Source: Favolaschia claudopus | Taxonomy: Eukaryota; Basidiomycota; Agaricomycetes; Agaricales; Mycenaceae | Direction of reading: 5' to 3' | NCBI GenBank assembly: GCA_037176885.1 | Contig: JAWWNJ010000039.1 | Span: 186,001-250,000, forward strand | DNA: 64,000 nt | Shown: positions 36,202 to 48,600 of the stretch, piece after piece | Layout of the letters: every line of letters begins with the position of its first letter | Position numbering within the stretch: the stretch's first letter is position 1 | Program-made: the position numbers and the translations under genes | Notes under the pieces: model-generated | Database searches by the model: none | Seen by the model: the letters and a program-made list of their open reading frames with translations, nothing else | Told to the model about the DNA's origin: nothing

Positions 36202-38544
36202 ATGCTGCCACAAGATTGGAAAGCAAAATGCGAAGCTCGAAAACGCGTGCAACTGGAATCGATCCCGAGGGAATGGATCATCGAACTTCCTCCGAAAGAC
36301 CAGCTCAATGTCATCGACGTTCCGCGCCAATGCGGGCTGCTCAATGCTCTCGAGTTGGAGATCACGGAAACTGTCGAGGTGCAGGCTATTCTCGACAAAT
36401 TACAACGAGGGGAATGGTCCTCTGTGCAGGTTACCACTGCGTTCTATAAACGGGCTATCATCGCTCAGCAGCTTGTACGAGCAGAATCGAACTCTGCAAT
36501 AATGATGCTCGCTTTATAACAATTTGCAGACCAACTGTCTGACCGAGATTTTTGTGGACCGCGCGCTGGAAAGAGCTAGAGAACTCGATGAACATTTCTC
36601 TAGGACGGGGAAGACCGTTGGACCGCTGCATGGGCTTCCGATTTCATTGAAAGGTGAGCTACTCGTATGTGGAGCGAAACTATCCAAAAATTGAATTCTT
36701 GATTCATGAAGATCAGTTTGCTATGAAAGGCTTAGAAACTATCATGGGTAACTCTTCTCTCTCTCTTCTCAATTCTCTGCGCTAATTATCAGGGTACGCC
36801 AAATGGATCGGCAACTACGCCACATCGGACTGCGTTCTCGTCGAAATTTTGTATGAACTCGGTGCAGTGCCATTTGTCAGAACGAATGTCCCGCAGACCC
36901 TCATGGTGCTTTCTGCTCTCATGTCATTTGTCTGTGAATTCACTGGATGACACGATTCGTGCAGTGGGGCGAGACAATGAACCACGTCTTCGGACGTACA
37001 CTGAATCCTTATAACCTTGCTTTCACGCCGGGTGGCTCTTCTGGCGGGGAAGGCGCTCTCCTGGCTATGAAAGGCAGCCCTCTCGGGGTGGGTACTGATA
37101 TTGGAGGGTAAGCGTTCTGCATTTCATCGTTTCTGCATCTTTGATTCAATGCGACTCGGAAGATCCCTCCGCATCCCAAGCTCCTTCTGTGGCCTCTACA
37201 CCCTTCGGCCATCATACGAGCGGCTACCCTACTGCGGCGCGGTGAATTCTTTACAAGGCCAAGAGTCTATTTTGTCTGTGCTCGGCCCTATGGCAAATTC
37301 ACTCTCGGGCGTCAAGATTTTTACGAAAGCTATACTGGACGCGAAACCTTGGCTGAAGGACCCGCTTGTACTTCGTAAGGGGTGGGATGAGAGCGAGTAT
37401 CAACTTGTGAATCATGGAAATGGCAAGGGGTTGTGTTTCGCGATTATGTGGGATAACGGTGGGTGTCATTGGGTTTTCGACTGTCCGGACCCTGATCATG
37501 GTTTAGGTGTGGTCAAGCCCCACCCGCCTCTTCACCGGGCGATGAATCTCACGAAGCAAGCGCTGGAGGCTGCTGGGCATCGAGGTAATCTTTGATCCGT
37601 TTCAGATCTCGGACATGTTTTGACCAAGGCCTAGTGATTGACTGGGAACCGCACCAAATGCTTGAGATTTACAAGAACGCCGTACGAACCTTTCCTGACT
37701 GCCGAGGATCGACATAATGCATTGACATGGCCCAGGAAACTATCTTCGTCGCGGACGGTGGGCACGACTATAGAGAACAGTGCGAAGGCTTTGAACCGCT
37801 GATTGAGACGATGAGCCCATCAACCGATAAACACGATCTGGCCTTGGACGAGCCTTTAAACAAAAGCCTGGTCGGTGAGCCGTGCCATCGCACTGCATAC
37901 GAGGTAGTACAGTCTCCCTGCTCGAAGCCTAGCGGTTTTCTGACGGAGGCACCAGCTTTGGCAACTGCACGCAGAAAAGCGGGAGTTGCGGAAAAGTCAT
38001 CTGGACCATTGGAATGCGACAGTGAGTCGAACAGGGACAGGCCGCCCTGTCGATGCAATCATTTCTCCTGCTGTTGCGTATACAGCGGTTCCTCATGTTC
38101 GTGCCACTTTGCGGACGGCAGCATATGAAATACTGAGATGATTTTCAGGGACTAAACACGTCGGTAGTCATATCTTCATTAATCTTGACAGAGAGTTGAG
38201 AGTCTACAGTGATTCGTTTTACACCACGCTGTGCAACGCGCTTGACTATTCTTGCTCTGTGTTTCCGGTGACGTTCGTCGATCCGGAGGTCGATGACCCT
38301 CATCCTCCGCATCGTTTCTACAACCACGAAGACGAGCATATCTACAAATTATGTGAGCTTTCTCATCTTATCGGAACATTTGCGATTAGTTACTCACGGC
38401 TGTTTCGCAGACAATTCAGATCTATTTCCGGGGTGTCCTGTCGCGCTGCAGTTGATTGGAGGGACCCAGGAAGAGGAAGCTGTGATAGGGATGACGGAAA
38501 TCGTGGTGGAAGCGTTGAACAAGTTGAACGAAGCAAGTGCTTGA
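36202..38544 (+). CDS. Amidase (amidase-signature family, acetamidase-like)
   Basis: Hydrolyses amides to acid and ammonia; fungal relatives serve nitrogen use (family knowledge). ATG 36202 gives MLPQDWKAKCEARKRVQLES, then IPREWIIELPPKDQLNVIDV. The catalytic Lys lies in GPLHGLPISLKDQF and the signature GGSSGGEGALLAMKGSPLG carries the cis Ser. GTDIGGSLRIPSSFCGLY carries the nucleophile Ser after an intron that splits GG|S. Later exons give HPPLHRAMNLTKQALEAAGH, IFVADGGHDYREQCEGFEPL, GRPVDAIISPAVAYTAVPHG and NALDYSCSVFPVTFVDPEVD. The protein ends EALNKLNEASA at 38544. About eleven introns; all can be joined in frame, including a short exon (GLN-T) near 38150-38160. All three catalytic residues are present, so the enzyme should be active. 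No signal peptide; probably cytosolic. Confidence 0.9.
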
Positions 38545-39374
38545 GGTGCACTGTTTGCACAAATACAGCTGTTGCTTGATGGCGAGATTCGCCAGGGTCG
38601 CGGTTCGCGTTGACTACTTCTCTTATGGCACTTGTGTTGCGTACTTGTTGCGTGTTGCCAGTCGTAGCCACAGGAGCGTTGCCAAGTTGTTTCATGATAA
38701 AGTGACTCGGAGTGAGGGTCGCCATTGGTAGGCGAACGGTTAAGCTGATAACCCAGGCCCAGTTGATGAAGAAGCGCCACAAAAATTTAGAAAAAATGAT
38801 GGGCGATACAGAGGCACGCCAGCTTATAGACCGCAGTGACTGGAGCTAATGAGAGTCAAAGAAAGAGACACTAGAAATTGCTGATAGAATTCCAGCAGGC
38901 TTCAGGGTAATGAAGGAAGGGAGCAAAAGAGCTTTTGACGTGATGTTTAGTTGTGTTGAAGGTCAAAGACGATGTTGAAGGCACCTTCCCGATCTGGATT
39001 AGGTGTTGTTTTGAAATTCCCAACTCGGAATCTTCAACTTGAGATTGGGCGTGTGCGGTCCTGCCCACCCACCGTTCTCCGCTTATACCTCTCTTTAGGT
39101 CCCCCAATACCCCGTTATCTGCCGCCTAATCTTTATTCTCACATATTCTCTCCTTCCACGACTCCTCTTCTGTACCCATATTGCTCGCGGTTGTTCGCCA
39201 ATCCATCCTCGAAATATTCCTTATTGCGTGACGACCCCGAAATCCCCGTATTTAATTTTCTCTGAGGCTCTCCGTCTTTCATCCTGGTATGCTCTTCAAC
39301 TCTGTCTGTTACGCGCTGTATACGACGTTGTTCCCGCGACAGGAGGCCCTTAACGTACACTACTCTGCTTGGCC
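38545..39374. other. Intergenic region and RasGEF 5' leader
   Basis: The right part (about 39060-39370) is C/T-rich, typical of a fungal promoter and 5' leader. No coding exon recognised. Confidence 0.5.
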
Positions 39375-42300
39375 ATGTACGCTGCGTCTCGGCTGCAGAT
39401 TGACACCTCTCTGGTCACCAACTCCGCGCCTTATTCTGCCAAACCACGACCCTCTCCGAACACGCTCACAGTGTCCAGTGCTTCAACTTCCCGCCTCAGG
39501 AGTGCCTCCAATGCTTCCTCTTCATCCTCCATCTCCATTGTATCGCCCGAAACGAGCTCGACCAATGCTTCGGCTTCTGCTTCGACATCCTCTCTATTGT
39601 TGCCCTCAACCTCCAGCGCTCAGTCGCGACCATCCAGTCCCGCGAGCTCCGTTCAGGACGAAACGGTGCGCCTTGCACCAGAATACGTCTTGGCCATGCA
39701 CGATTATACGCCCCAAAACCAACCCGCGACGTGTCTTTCGTTCCGCGCAGGCCAGGTGATACACGTGCTGAATCGCGATTCGAGTGGGTGGTGGGACGGC
39801 GAGCTGGAGGGACGGAGGGGTTGGTTTCCGAGCAATTATGTCAATGTCGATGTAAATGCACTCATGGATGAAGAGGACAATGCCTCCCCGGTACGTCGTC
39901 GTACTTCTACGTGCTGGGTACAGCTAATGCTCTGCAGACCCGAGTGCTAGACCGCCATCATCATTCCTCCTCCGTCTCCTCTACATCCTCATGGGTCAGC
40001 GCGGCGTCTCGAGAGCTCTCGGACCATACTCGCCGTCCATCGTTATCTGAAGCATTGGGCCCGGATATAGATTCATATTGTCCGCCTATCATGGTTCCAC
40101 TTATGCACGGTCTGTCGCTATTGCAAAGCGCTGTACGTGCGAACCGTGTATCCCACTTCCAACCTTCCACCGCATGCATCATTTCTTGTGTTAGATCTGT
40201 GCTTTCTGCAACGGACACGCTTGTTCGTGATGCCTCCATCCTCCAACGATTTCCTGCTCTCGCACAAGAACGACGGAGAATTTTGTCGGTTTTAGCGTCG
40301 CTTGTCGGCCAAGCGAAGAAGGCGTCCGACGAGAATCCAGACGATGAGGCTCAGGAAGCCGAAGTGTATACCATGGTGCGGCTTGCGGGTCAGGTATTCG
40401 CCAGCGTCCGGAGATTCTTGGCTGTTGCGGTTCAGTGCGGAGTTGAATTACCGGAGCGGCGGCAGTCTGTTGGTTCCATCTCAGGCTCGACGGACACCGA
40501 AGGCCACTCGTGGAGCCACTCCGACTCATTTGAAGCTCGTACAGTTTCTTATGGGCATGAAGCACCAGGGGCCTACGGTCTAGACGGCTTTCAAGCTCAT
40601 AGCACTCCACCTCGACAAGTTGCCCTTGCTAACCAAGGAACTGCGTTGCGGGCGAGGAGTATGGTTGATTTGCGCCGTGCTGCGCGGCGATCGATCGAGG
40701 ACGACTCGGACTCGGGAGTTCCCCTCTTACCCAATGGCATCAGTGTTCCGTTGAAGGTTAAGCAAAAACAATATGTCGCCAAGGAACGCGTTCTCCGGCA
40801 TAAGGCGGGTTTGCACTCTGTGAGCAGCAGCACGTCATCCTCCTCGTCTTACTCCTCCTTGGAATCCACCGCTACGCCAGCAAAACCCGCTTTCCCTGTT
40901 GGTCCGTCGAGCACCGCACAGGTGATGGAAGCTCTGCGTTTCACTCATGATCAATACCTATCAACAATCGCTGCGTTCATCGGCCATGCTCATTCGCATT
41001 CGCGAACGGCGCATGCATCAAGTACTGGGCATATGTACGAGTTGGTTCGCGAGATTGTGGAGATGGTGTGCAAGCTCCTCACGATTGTGGATGCGGTCCT
41101 CCAGCATCCGGACGTGCCTACGAATAAGCTTGGCAATCTTCAGGCGGCGAAAGACGGGCTATACAACGTCACGAGTACGTTGGCGGAATCGGTGCGCCTG
41201 CTCACTGTGACCGTTAATCCGAACGTATCGGAAGACGAGGAGAAACAGACGCTGTTGCGTTCGGCGACTGGGGCTCTGAAGGCTGGGTCGGATTGTGTCG
41301 CGGCTGTCAAGATGTGCTTGAACCGGTCCCTTGGAGAGAGGCCCTTCGTGTTGTATTTACCGAATGCTGGCGAGAGCATGTCGTTTACGCCGAGTCGGTT
41401 TACAAGGCCCGCTTTGGCTCGATCTTCGAGCATGAGTGCTCTAGTAAGGTCCAGCTTTGATGGCCTTGTTGAGGAGGAAGACGTGACGCAGCGAGCTGGC
41501 ATGCTAGTCGGACGCATTGTGGCGGATGCGTCTTCTGGTTCTGAGAGTAGCAGCGGGTTGTCGAAGTCTTCTTCTGTGCAGTCCCAGGACACCGATGTGA
41601 CTTCGCCGGACAGTTCCCTTCCGTATCTCAGTATCAGCAAGATGGCCGTCGATCCCGACCTTCCGTCGCCGACCTCTTTTGCTGGCACAGACGATGATGG
41701 TACCACTTGGGAAGGCAGCCGCGCCCACGCGCTTGAAGAGAGGTTGGAGGCCAAAATCCTGCATGGCGATCTTCCTGCCGCGCCCATCGAACACCACCTG
41801 CAGACGATACCTGAATTGGTACAAGATCCCGTTGCATGGATGTTCTCTCACGATTATTCGGTGGAGGACGTTGCATACAATACCGACGGTCATCTCGTTG
41901 GCGCTACCATGGACGTCCTGGTGGAGAAAATGACGCCCCACGACAGCATAGTGGACCCTGCTTTTGCTGCTGTCTTCTTCCTGACATTTCGGCTGTTCTC
42001 GACGCCGCTTGAGCTCGTGGAGACTATCATACAACGATACAACCTTCTTCCGCCCGATGGACTTTCGATCGAGGACTTTCAGCTGTGGCAGCATCGGAAA
42101 GGGAAGCCAGTGCGGCTACGGGTGTCTAATTTCATCAAACTCTGGCTCGACATTTATTGGCGACCGGGTGTGGATGACTGTGCTCTGGATACATTGATGC
42201 AGTTCACGAAGGAAGGGCTTGCAGTGATGTTCGCTGGACCTGCACAACGGATTCTGGACTGGATTGACTTGCGTCGCCAAACCGCTGAGTCGGCTGTCAG

Positions 42301-43515
42301 CCCTAGTAGGAACGAGCGGAAGAATGATCCCGGAATGTCGATCAACCCGCCGTCTGCGACAATACCGGTAGGAGAGATCCCGCGACCGACGATGACGAAG
42401 ACTTTGTTGGCGAACCTTCGTAGCAAGAATTTTGCAGCGATCACTATTACAGACTTTGATCCTTTGGAATTGGCAAGGCAGTTGACGATCCAGGAATGTA
42501 CTCTGTATTGCGCCATCCAGCCTCAAGAGGTTCTGGAAATGGGACAGGATGGCGCGAAGCCTGCGCCTACGGTCAAGGCGGTGTCCTCGCTTAGTACTGC
42601 GATCACGGGATGGGTCGCGGAGAGTATTCTCAGTGAACCCGACACCAAGAAGCGGACGCATCTCATCAAATTCTTTCTCAAGGTTGCAGATGTAGGTTTA
42701 CCTTGTTCACGTCTTATTCGTTGGTTTAAGATGTTTTTTAGAAATGCACCACGTTGAGCAATTACAGCACTCCTCGATCCATGCTAGCTGCCTTGGACTC
42801 TTCTACCATCTCGAGGCTTCACCAGACGTGGGGTGTGAGTTATTGTAGCGCTTTTGTGTTGCTGGCTTTCTAACCATTTTTATCAGGGTTTGCCTCAAAA
42901 GAGCAAGCTGCAATTAGAATCGCTCCGACGATTAGCAGATCACTCTCGCAACTACCACGAGTATCGTTCAAAGCTCCGCAACACCGCTCCGCCTGCGGTC
43001 CCATTCCTTGGTACGCATCCTTGCTCTAGTCCAGCGATATAAGCTGACCTCTTCACCAGGCCTGTACTTGACCGATGTCACCTTCTGCCGAGGCGGCAAT
43101 CCATCCCACCGACCCTCGCCAGTGAATCCGAATAAAAAATTGATCAATTTCAACAAGTACCACAAACTAGCCCGGATTGTGCAAGGTGGGACGAGTCATT
43201 CTAAAGCATCTCGCATCTACTTACGATTCTCCCAAAGACATGCAACGATTTCAAGTGCCTTACCAATTACGGGCGATACCTGAAGCGCAGCTGTATCTTC
43301 AGCAGTGCTTCGATGATTCAAGGCGTCATGGGGACCTTCAGGACCTGTACCGTCGCAGGTTCGTCTCATTGTTGTCGCCTTACACATGTAATACTGATTC
43401 GCCGTTACATAGTTTACTGGTTGAGCCAAGGCAAGCTGCCGATACCGCCCCTGCAGCAGAAATGCGACAGCTCTTCGGTTGGGCGTCCAAATCCCAAACC
43501 CCGACGCCCTCATAG
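39375..43515 (+). CDS. SH3-domain Ras guanine nucleotide exchange factor (Cdc25-like)
   Basis: Activates Ras by nucleotide exchange at membranes, upstream of cAMP/MAPK signalling (family knowledge). ATG 39375; exon 1 codes 172 residues with a Ser-rich leader and an SH3 domain at about residues 100-157 (LAMHDYTPQNQPATCLSFRA, WWDGELEGRRGWFPSNYV). A long second exon carries a Ser-rich middle, then the RasGEF N domain from about residue 780 (WMFSHDYSVEDVAYNTDG, PAFAAVFFLTFRLFSTPLEL, FIKLWLDIYWRPGVDD). The catalytic CDC25 domain follows (FDPLELARQLTIQECTLYCA, RTHLIKFFLKVAD, KCTTLSNYSTPRSM), then LYLTDVTFCRGGNP and the INFNKYHKLARIVQ region. It ends ASKSQTPTPS at 43515. Six introns, all in frame. 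The N-terminal SH3 plus C-terminal GEFN-GEF order matches fungal Cdc25 proteins. Converges on the F-box/WD40 gene. Confidence 0.92.
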
Positions 43516-43785
43516 CCCCTCACATCCTATCCTCTTCCTTTTTTTTTTGACATGTCTATCGTCTTGCTTTGCTCGCACATATTCTATACTCTACTTGGTT
43601 CGCGGCGGCTCATTGCCGCTTGTTTCTTTTGGTCCTCTCTCTGTGTCCTCTCATCTATCGCATATCTGTCTCTCATGCATCTTCCTCTCTCATTTTTTGT
43701 TTGTTGTCTTTTTCTTCTTCTCTGTTTGTACCCATACGATAATGGACCTCGGAAGTGCAATGTTACATACAAAAACATCAATATA

Positions 43786-45342
43786 CTATGATACTACGGT
43801 CACTGAGCGCGATGGGGCGGCGTGTAAGTAGGATGTGACGTAGTAACCGAGTCCATCTATGTCGTCTCGCTTGGACCGACTGCGCGGGCTGGTTGGTAGG
43901 CTGGGGTAGGTGTTCTCTGTGACGCCGGGGCCCTGCGAGGTGTGAGAAAATTGGCTGAGGACCTATGAAGACGAGACGTACAAAATCGAAAACGAACGGT
44001 CGGCTTTGTGTCACACCAAATAGGCGCGAGCTTTCTAGGATCAGAGAATACACTGGCGATGGATCGTTTGACGGCGCGTGGACACTGAGTCCTTGGGATG
44101 GAGATCGAACGTCCCACAAGGAGACGAGACTGTGACGACCCCATCCAGCAGCAACGTAGCACCCTGTTCCGCCTCCAGAGGCGACGGAGTAGATGGGCTC
44201 GATAGACCATTGATTCATCAAGGTCAGCACCGGCCGAAGTGGGGCTGGGGTTGGGGAGTTGTTGTCGCTGGCGCAGCCGCGAGAGGACGAACGGAGGTCG
44301 TGGATGGATATTGTCCCGTCGTACCATCCGGATACTATGATTTCGGGAGACGCGCCCCATAGTGAGGGAGGCCCTCTGCAGATTCCGTAGACGGCAGAAC
44401 CACGCCTTGCGGGCTCGGCCTGCTCGAGCGATAAGGTGGGGAGTTGGCTGAGGTGATCGTGTGTTATTGCGTGGACGGTGAGAGGTCGGGTTTTGGAAGA
44501 GGATCCGAAGACGGCGAAAGGGGAGGAGGAGTTCGTGTTGAGGTGGGATACCCAGCTACGGGTTCCTAGCTCGATGGTGGAGGGAGGGTGTGGGGTTTGG
44601 GTGTCTGTGAGGATGGCTCGGCCGCTGGCGGATAAGGAGAGCATTGATGTGCCGCTGGAGGTAAGGCTTTCTATGGGGTCGTTGTTGGCGACATGCGGGG
44701 GCTGGTCAGGCAGTCCATGAATGGATAGAGTGGGGACGCCGTGTTGTTTGCGGGGGGAAAGAACGATATGCTCCGATGTTCCATCGTGGAGGCCGATACA
44801 GAAGGTTCGGTCCAAGCCTCCGTCGGGAATGCAGGTGAGGGCGGTAATATATCCTCGATTGGTGAGAGGACATGAGCCTTCGGGTACAATTGGAGGAGCT
44901 TCATTGCTATTCGAAATGCCAAAAGCGTAGGAATATAGTGTATTTCCCGCTGCGATGACAAGACGCGAAGAATTTATCGCGAGTATGGGATGCTCTTTGC
45001 CTGGCCACGGCGGAGCGAGAGGTCGCGCGATGAATTCGAACTGCGACCAGGACTTATCGGCAAGGACATCGTACATGACATTGCGCTTGGCAGAGCTGGA
45101 ATTTCGCGATTTGCACAAACTCAGCGAAGGCCGAGGATTTTTGCGCAGGTATGCAGCCCATCCAAAGTCGTTGACCTACAGCTCGCTTGTCGGTCGATGC
45201 ATAAGACATTTTGTAAGAAAGAGAAACCAACGAGGGTAAGAAAAGATCGGCTTGTCTGTGACAATGCAGACAGGTCGTGAGCGAACAAGAGTTCAAATAT
45301 GACGATAAGGATATCGAGAGGGAAGTCTAGGAGGGTGGTCAT
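43786..45342 (-). CDS. F-box protein with WD40-like C-terminal region
   Basis: ATG 45342 gives MTTLLDFPLDILIVIFELLF and AHDLSALSQTSRSFLTL, an F-box that would bind Skp1 in an SCF ubiquitin ligase. After an intron comes GWAAYLRKNPRPSLSLCKSR and a long single exon of beta-rich sequence. Recognisable WD-type blades are IIVSGWYDGTISIHDLRS and YVAAGWGRHSLVSLWDVRSP; earlier repeats are diverged. A last intron (starting after the VFDF codons, ending CGCAG) leads into GPGVTENTYPSLPTSPRSRS and a stop at 43786. This spliced end is preferred over reading through because its end, GLGYYVTSYLHAAPSR, looks conserved. Its target is unknown. It is divergent from the DHTKD1-type gene with 268 bp between start codons. 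Confidence 0.82.
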
Positions 45343-45610
45343 GGTAGTTTAAGTTGAGCTGCTGCTGAGAAACGACAGTTCTTTTGAACGCAGCTCGGAG
45401 CCATAGAAAAGTGAGTCGACGACGTCGCTGGCGACGGCAAGAGTCAGAGTGAGGGGGACAGCCACTGATGTCGGGAAACCTTATCCCCAATTCTCAAATA
45501 TTTCATTACCCATGCGACAGCCCAAGCTCCGAACCGCGTTCAACTGTTCTCTGTCCTACGTTCTCCGCAACTTCGCGCCAACGCGCTAGGAAACTAAGTA
45601 GACGCGACAT

Positions 45611-48600
45611 ATGCTCCTCAGAGTGAGGCGGGCGACGCCAAGGTTCATTCGGTTGTACCATGACGAGTCTTTTGGCTTTCGGAAGCCGCGAGAATTTGTT
45701 TTCCCGGATTGTATGTTTGCAGCTACCCCGCGTTTTTGAACCTCCATTGACTCGTGCAGACACGACCGCTCAGTTGAAGAACAGGTGCGATTCAACCGCT
45801 AAACATTAGTTGAGGTCGACCTCAATCATATTACCATGCAGAGCCGGGAATGCTGCACTTCTACGTTATGTCGATTCAGTTCGAACACACGGACATCGTG
45901 CAGCGCGTATCGACCCCCTCGACCTGATTCAGCGTGAGGAAGTAGCAGCACTCGATCCGCGAAGGTATCATCTCTTCGATGACGACAAGAAATACAATGT
46001 CAACGGAATTGTCTGGACTGGTCCGGTTAATCCGTCCGCACGAGAGGATGAGGAACAGTGGTGGACTTTGCGTCAGATTACAGATCACCTTCGCAACATC
46101 TACACCGGTCCAATTGCATATGAATACATGCATTCGCCCTCTAAAACCGAGCGACTGTGGTCCGTTCCATTATGTGTGCTCGGACCTCTGCCAAATAATT
46201 CTTACTGTTCGCAAAAGGTTCTCCCACACCCTCGAGTCTCCATCTACCGCCGCCGGAAACGCACCGTCGTCTCAACTGAAACAACATGTACACGGTCTTC
46301 TAGCACGAAGCGAAGTGTTTGACAACTTCCTGCAACTCAAATTCCCCAATCTGAAGCGCTATGGTCTCGAGGGCGGTGAATCAATGTTACCCGCTCTGGA
46401 CTCGTTGTTCTCTGCCGCTGCAAAAGGTATGCCGTCTCGCCTCCAATGGGGCCGCGACGGTCTCAAACAGTGTGTTTTTCGCTAGGTGGTGTCTCTTCGA
46501 TTGTACTTGGAATGCCGCACAGAGGTCGTCTTAATCTCCTCACTGATCTACTGCAATACCCGGCAACTGCTCTATTCCATAAAATCAAGGGTGGTGCCGA
46601 AATCCCTGAGGATCTGGGAGCAGAAGGAGACGTTATCAGTCATTTGGGTACACGATCCGATCCATCCCTTCGAATGATCAACCGTTGACCTGGGGTTGTT
46701 GCAGTTGCCTCGCCTGTTTTGAACTATCCCGGTGCTCCGAACTCCATCCAAGTGTCTCTTCTCCCAAATCCATCTCACCTCGGTAAATCCGATGTCGCGC
46801 ACGTCTCCTTGTAGATTCACCTACATACTTTGTTTGCAGAGGCCGTCAATCCTGTCGCTCTGGGGAAAACACGAGCGAAGCAGTATTCTCTGTTGAAAAC
46901 TTCTCCGGAGGATTGCAACCTCGGAGACAGGGTGATGTGTGTTCAGATACACGGCGACGCTAGTTTCACGGGTCAGGGAGTGGTCATGGAGAGTCTGGGG
47001 TTGAGTGGGTTTTCCCTTTCACTAATCTCGTTTCGTCGTTTGAATGGAATGATCTTGCAGGCAATCTCCCACATTTCACGAGCGGTGGGAGTGTTCATCT
47101 TGTTGTGGACAACAATGTTGGATATACTACCCCTGCGACTGGTGCCCGGTCTTCGATGTACTGCTCTGATGTTGGGAAGATGATCAATGCACCTGTTTTG
47201 CACGTTAATGGAGACCATCCTGAGGGTATGTCAAGTCATATATGGGAAGGATGGAAACTCAGTGACTACAGATGTTGTAAGAGCCATGGAGGTTGCGTTT
47301 TTGTATCGCAACTACTTCCGAAAGGTCGCGACTCAATCGTCTTTTTTTTATCTAGCCTGTCTGATGTTTTAATTGGCAGGATATCATCGTCGATCTCTTG
47401 GTCTACAGAAGATGGTAGGTGTTCTCTTCCAATGGCATCATTCAGTCAACTTACTCACTCGACTCCAGGGGGTAAATCATAACGCCAACACTTGAAGCCC
47501 ACATCTGATATATCTGCGCAGACACAACGAGCTCGACCTACCTAATTTCACCAACCCTCTCATGTACGAAAAAATCAGCGCTCGGCGTTCTGTTCCTCAA
47601 TTATACGAAGAGAAGCTTGTCGTAGGTTCTTGCTACTCTCCCCCATCTCTGACTTCTGATCTCTGTACAATACAAGAACGAAGGGATTCTCGAACCGCAC
47701 GCCGCTTCCTCGGTCCGAGCCGCCTATAAATCCGAGCTCGAAAGCGCCCTTTCGGGTATCTCCTCCTACGTACCTACCGCCTCTATGCTGGAGAAGCAAT
47801 GGAAGGGTATGGTATGGCCTGCTAGCCCTGCTGCGGACCGCATCCCAGACACTGGAATCGCACAAGAGCAGTTGAAGGATATCGGCAGGGCCAGCGTTGA
47901 GATCCCCGAAGGATTTGTGAGTTTTGAGGGCGGTTGTGAATTTCGTGTTAAAGTGGTCTTTATAGGAGATTCATTCGAAGTTGCAGCGGCATATCAAGAA
48001 TCGCCTGTCGAGTATTGAGTCTGGGTCGGGGCTTGATTGGGCTACGGCAGAGGTTGATTTATTTTCTCGTGTCGATGAGTCGGGTTTCTCAAGGTGTTCG
48101 TTAGGCTCTTGCTTTCGGCTCGCTCATGCAGGAGGGCTATGATATCCGCATTTCTGGTCAAGATGTTGGGCGAGGGACTTTCAGGTGAGCGCTGCGTGCA
48201 TATTGTTCGAGCGTATTGGTGAATCGGAGCAGCCAGCGCCATGCTATGTTGGTGAACCAGAAGACCGAGGGCGTAGTCGTACCTTTGAACGATGCGCTCG
48301 AGGCTCCTGGGAAGCTCGAGCTTGCTAATAGTATGTTGATGTCCGTGTGGTTTGGGGATAATCGTTGATGATTCTAGGTTCTTTGAGTGAGATGGCTGTG
48401 TTAGGAGTGGGTTTCCCGAGTTTTCTCTACTTCCAGCACTGACGGCGTTCGTAGTTTGAATATGGAACAAGTTGGGAGCGACCTAATCTTCTGCCTATTT
48501 GGGAGGCTCAGGTGTGTCGAATGTTTCTGCCGTTTTCTCGGGCTAAATCTTTGCAAAGTTTGGAGATTTCTTCAATGGCGCGCAGGTCATTATCGATACA

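Noticed and set aside
38085..38215. Suspected frameshift in the amidase near AYTAVPH
   Set aside because: A small exon (GLN plus two bases) between two introns restores DSFYTTLCNALDYSC in frame.
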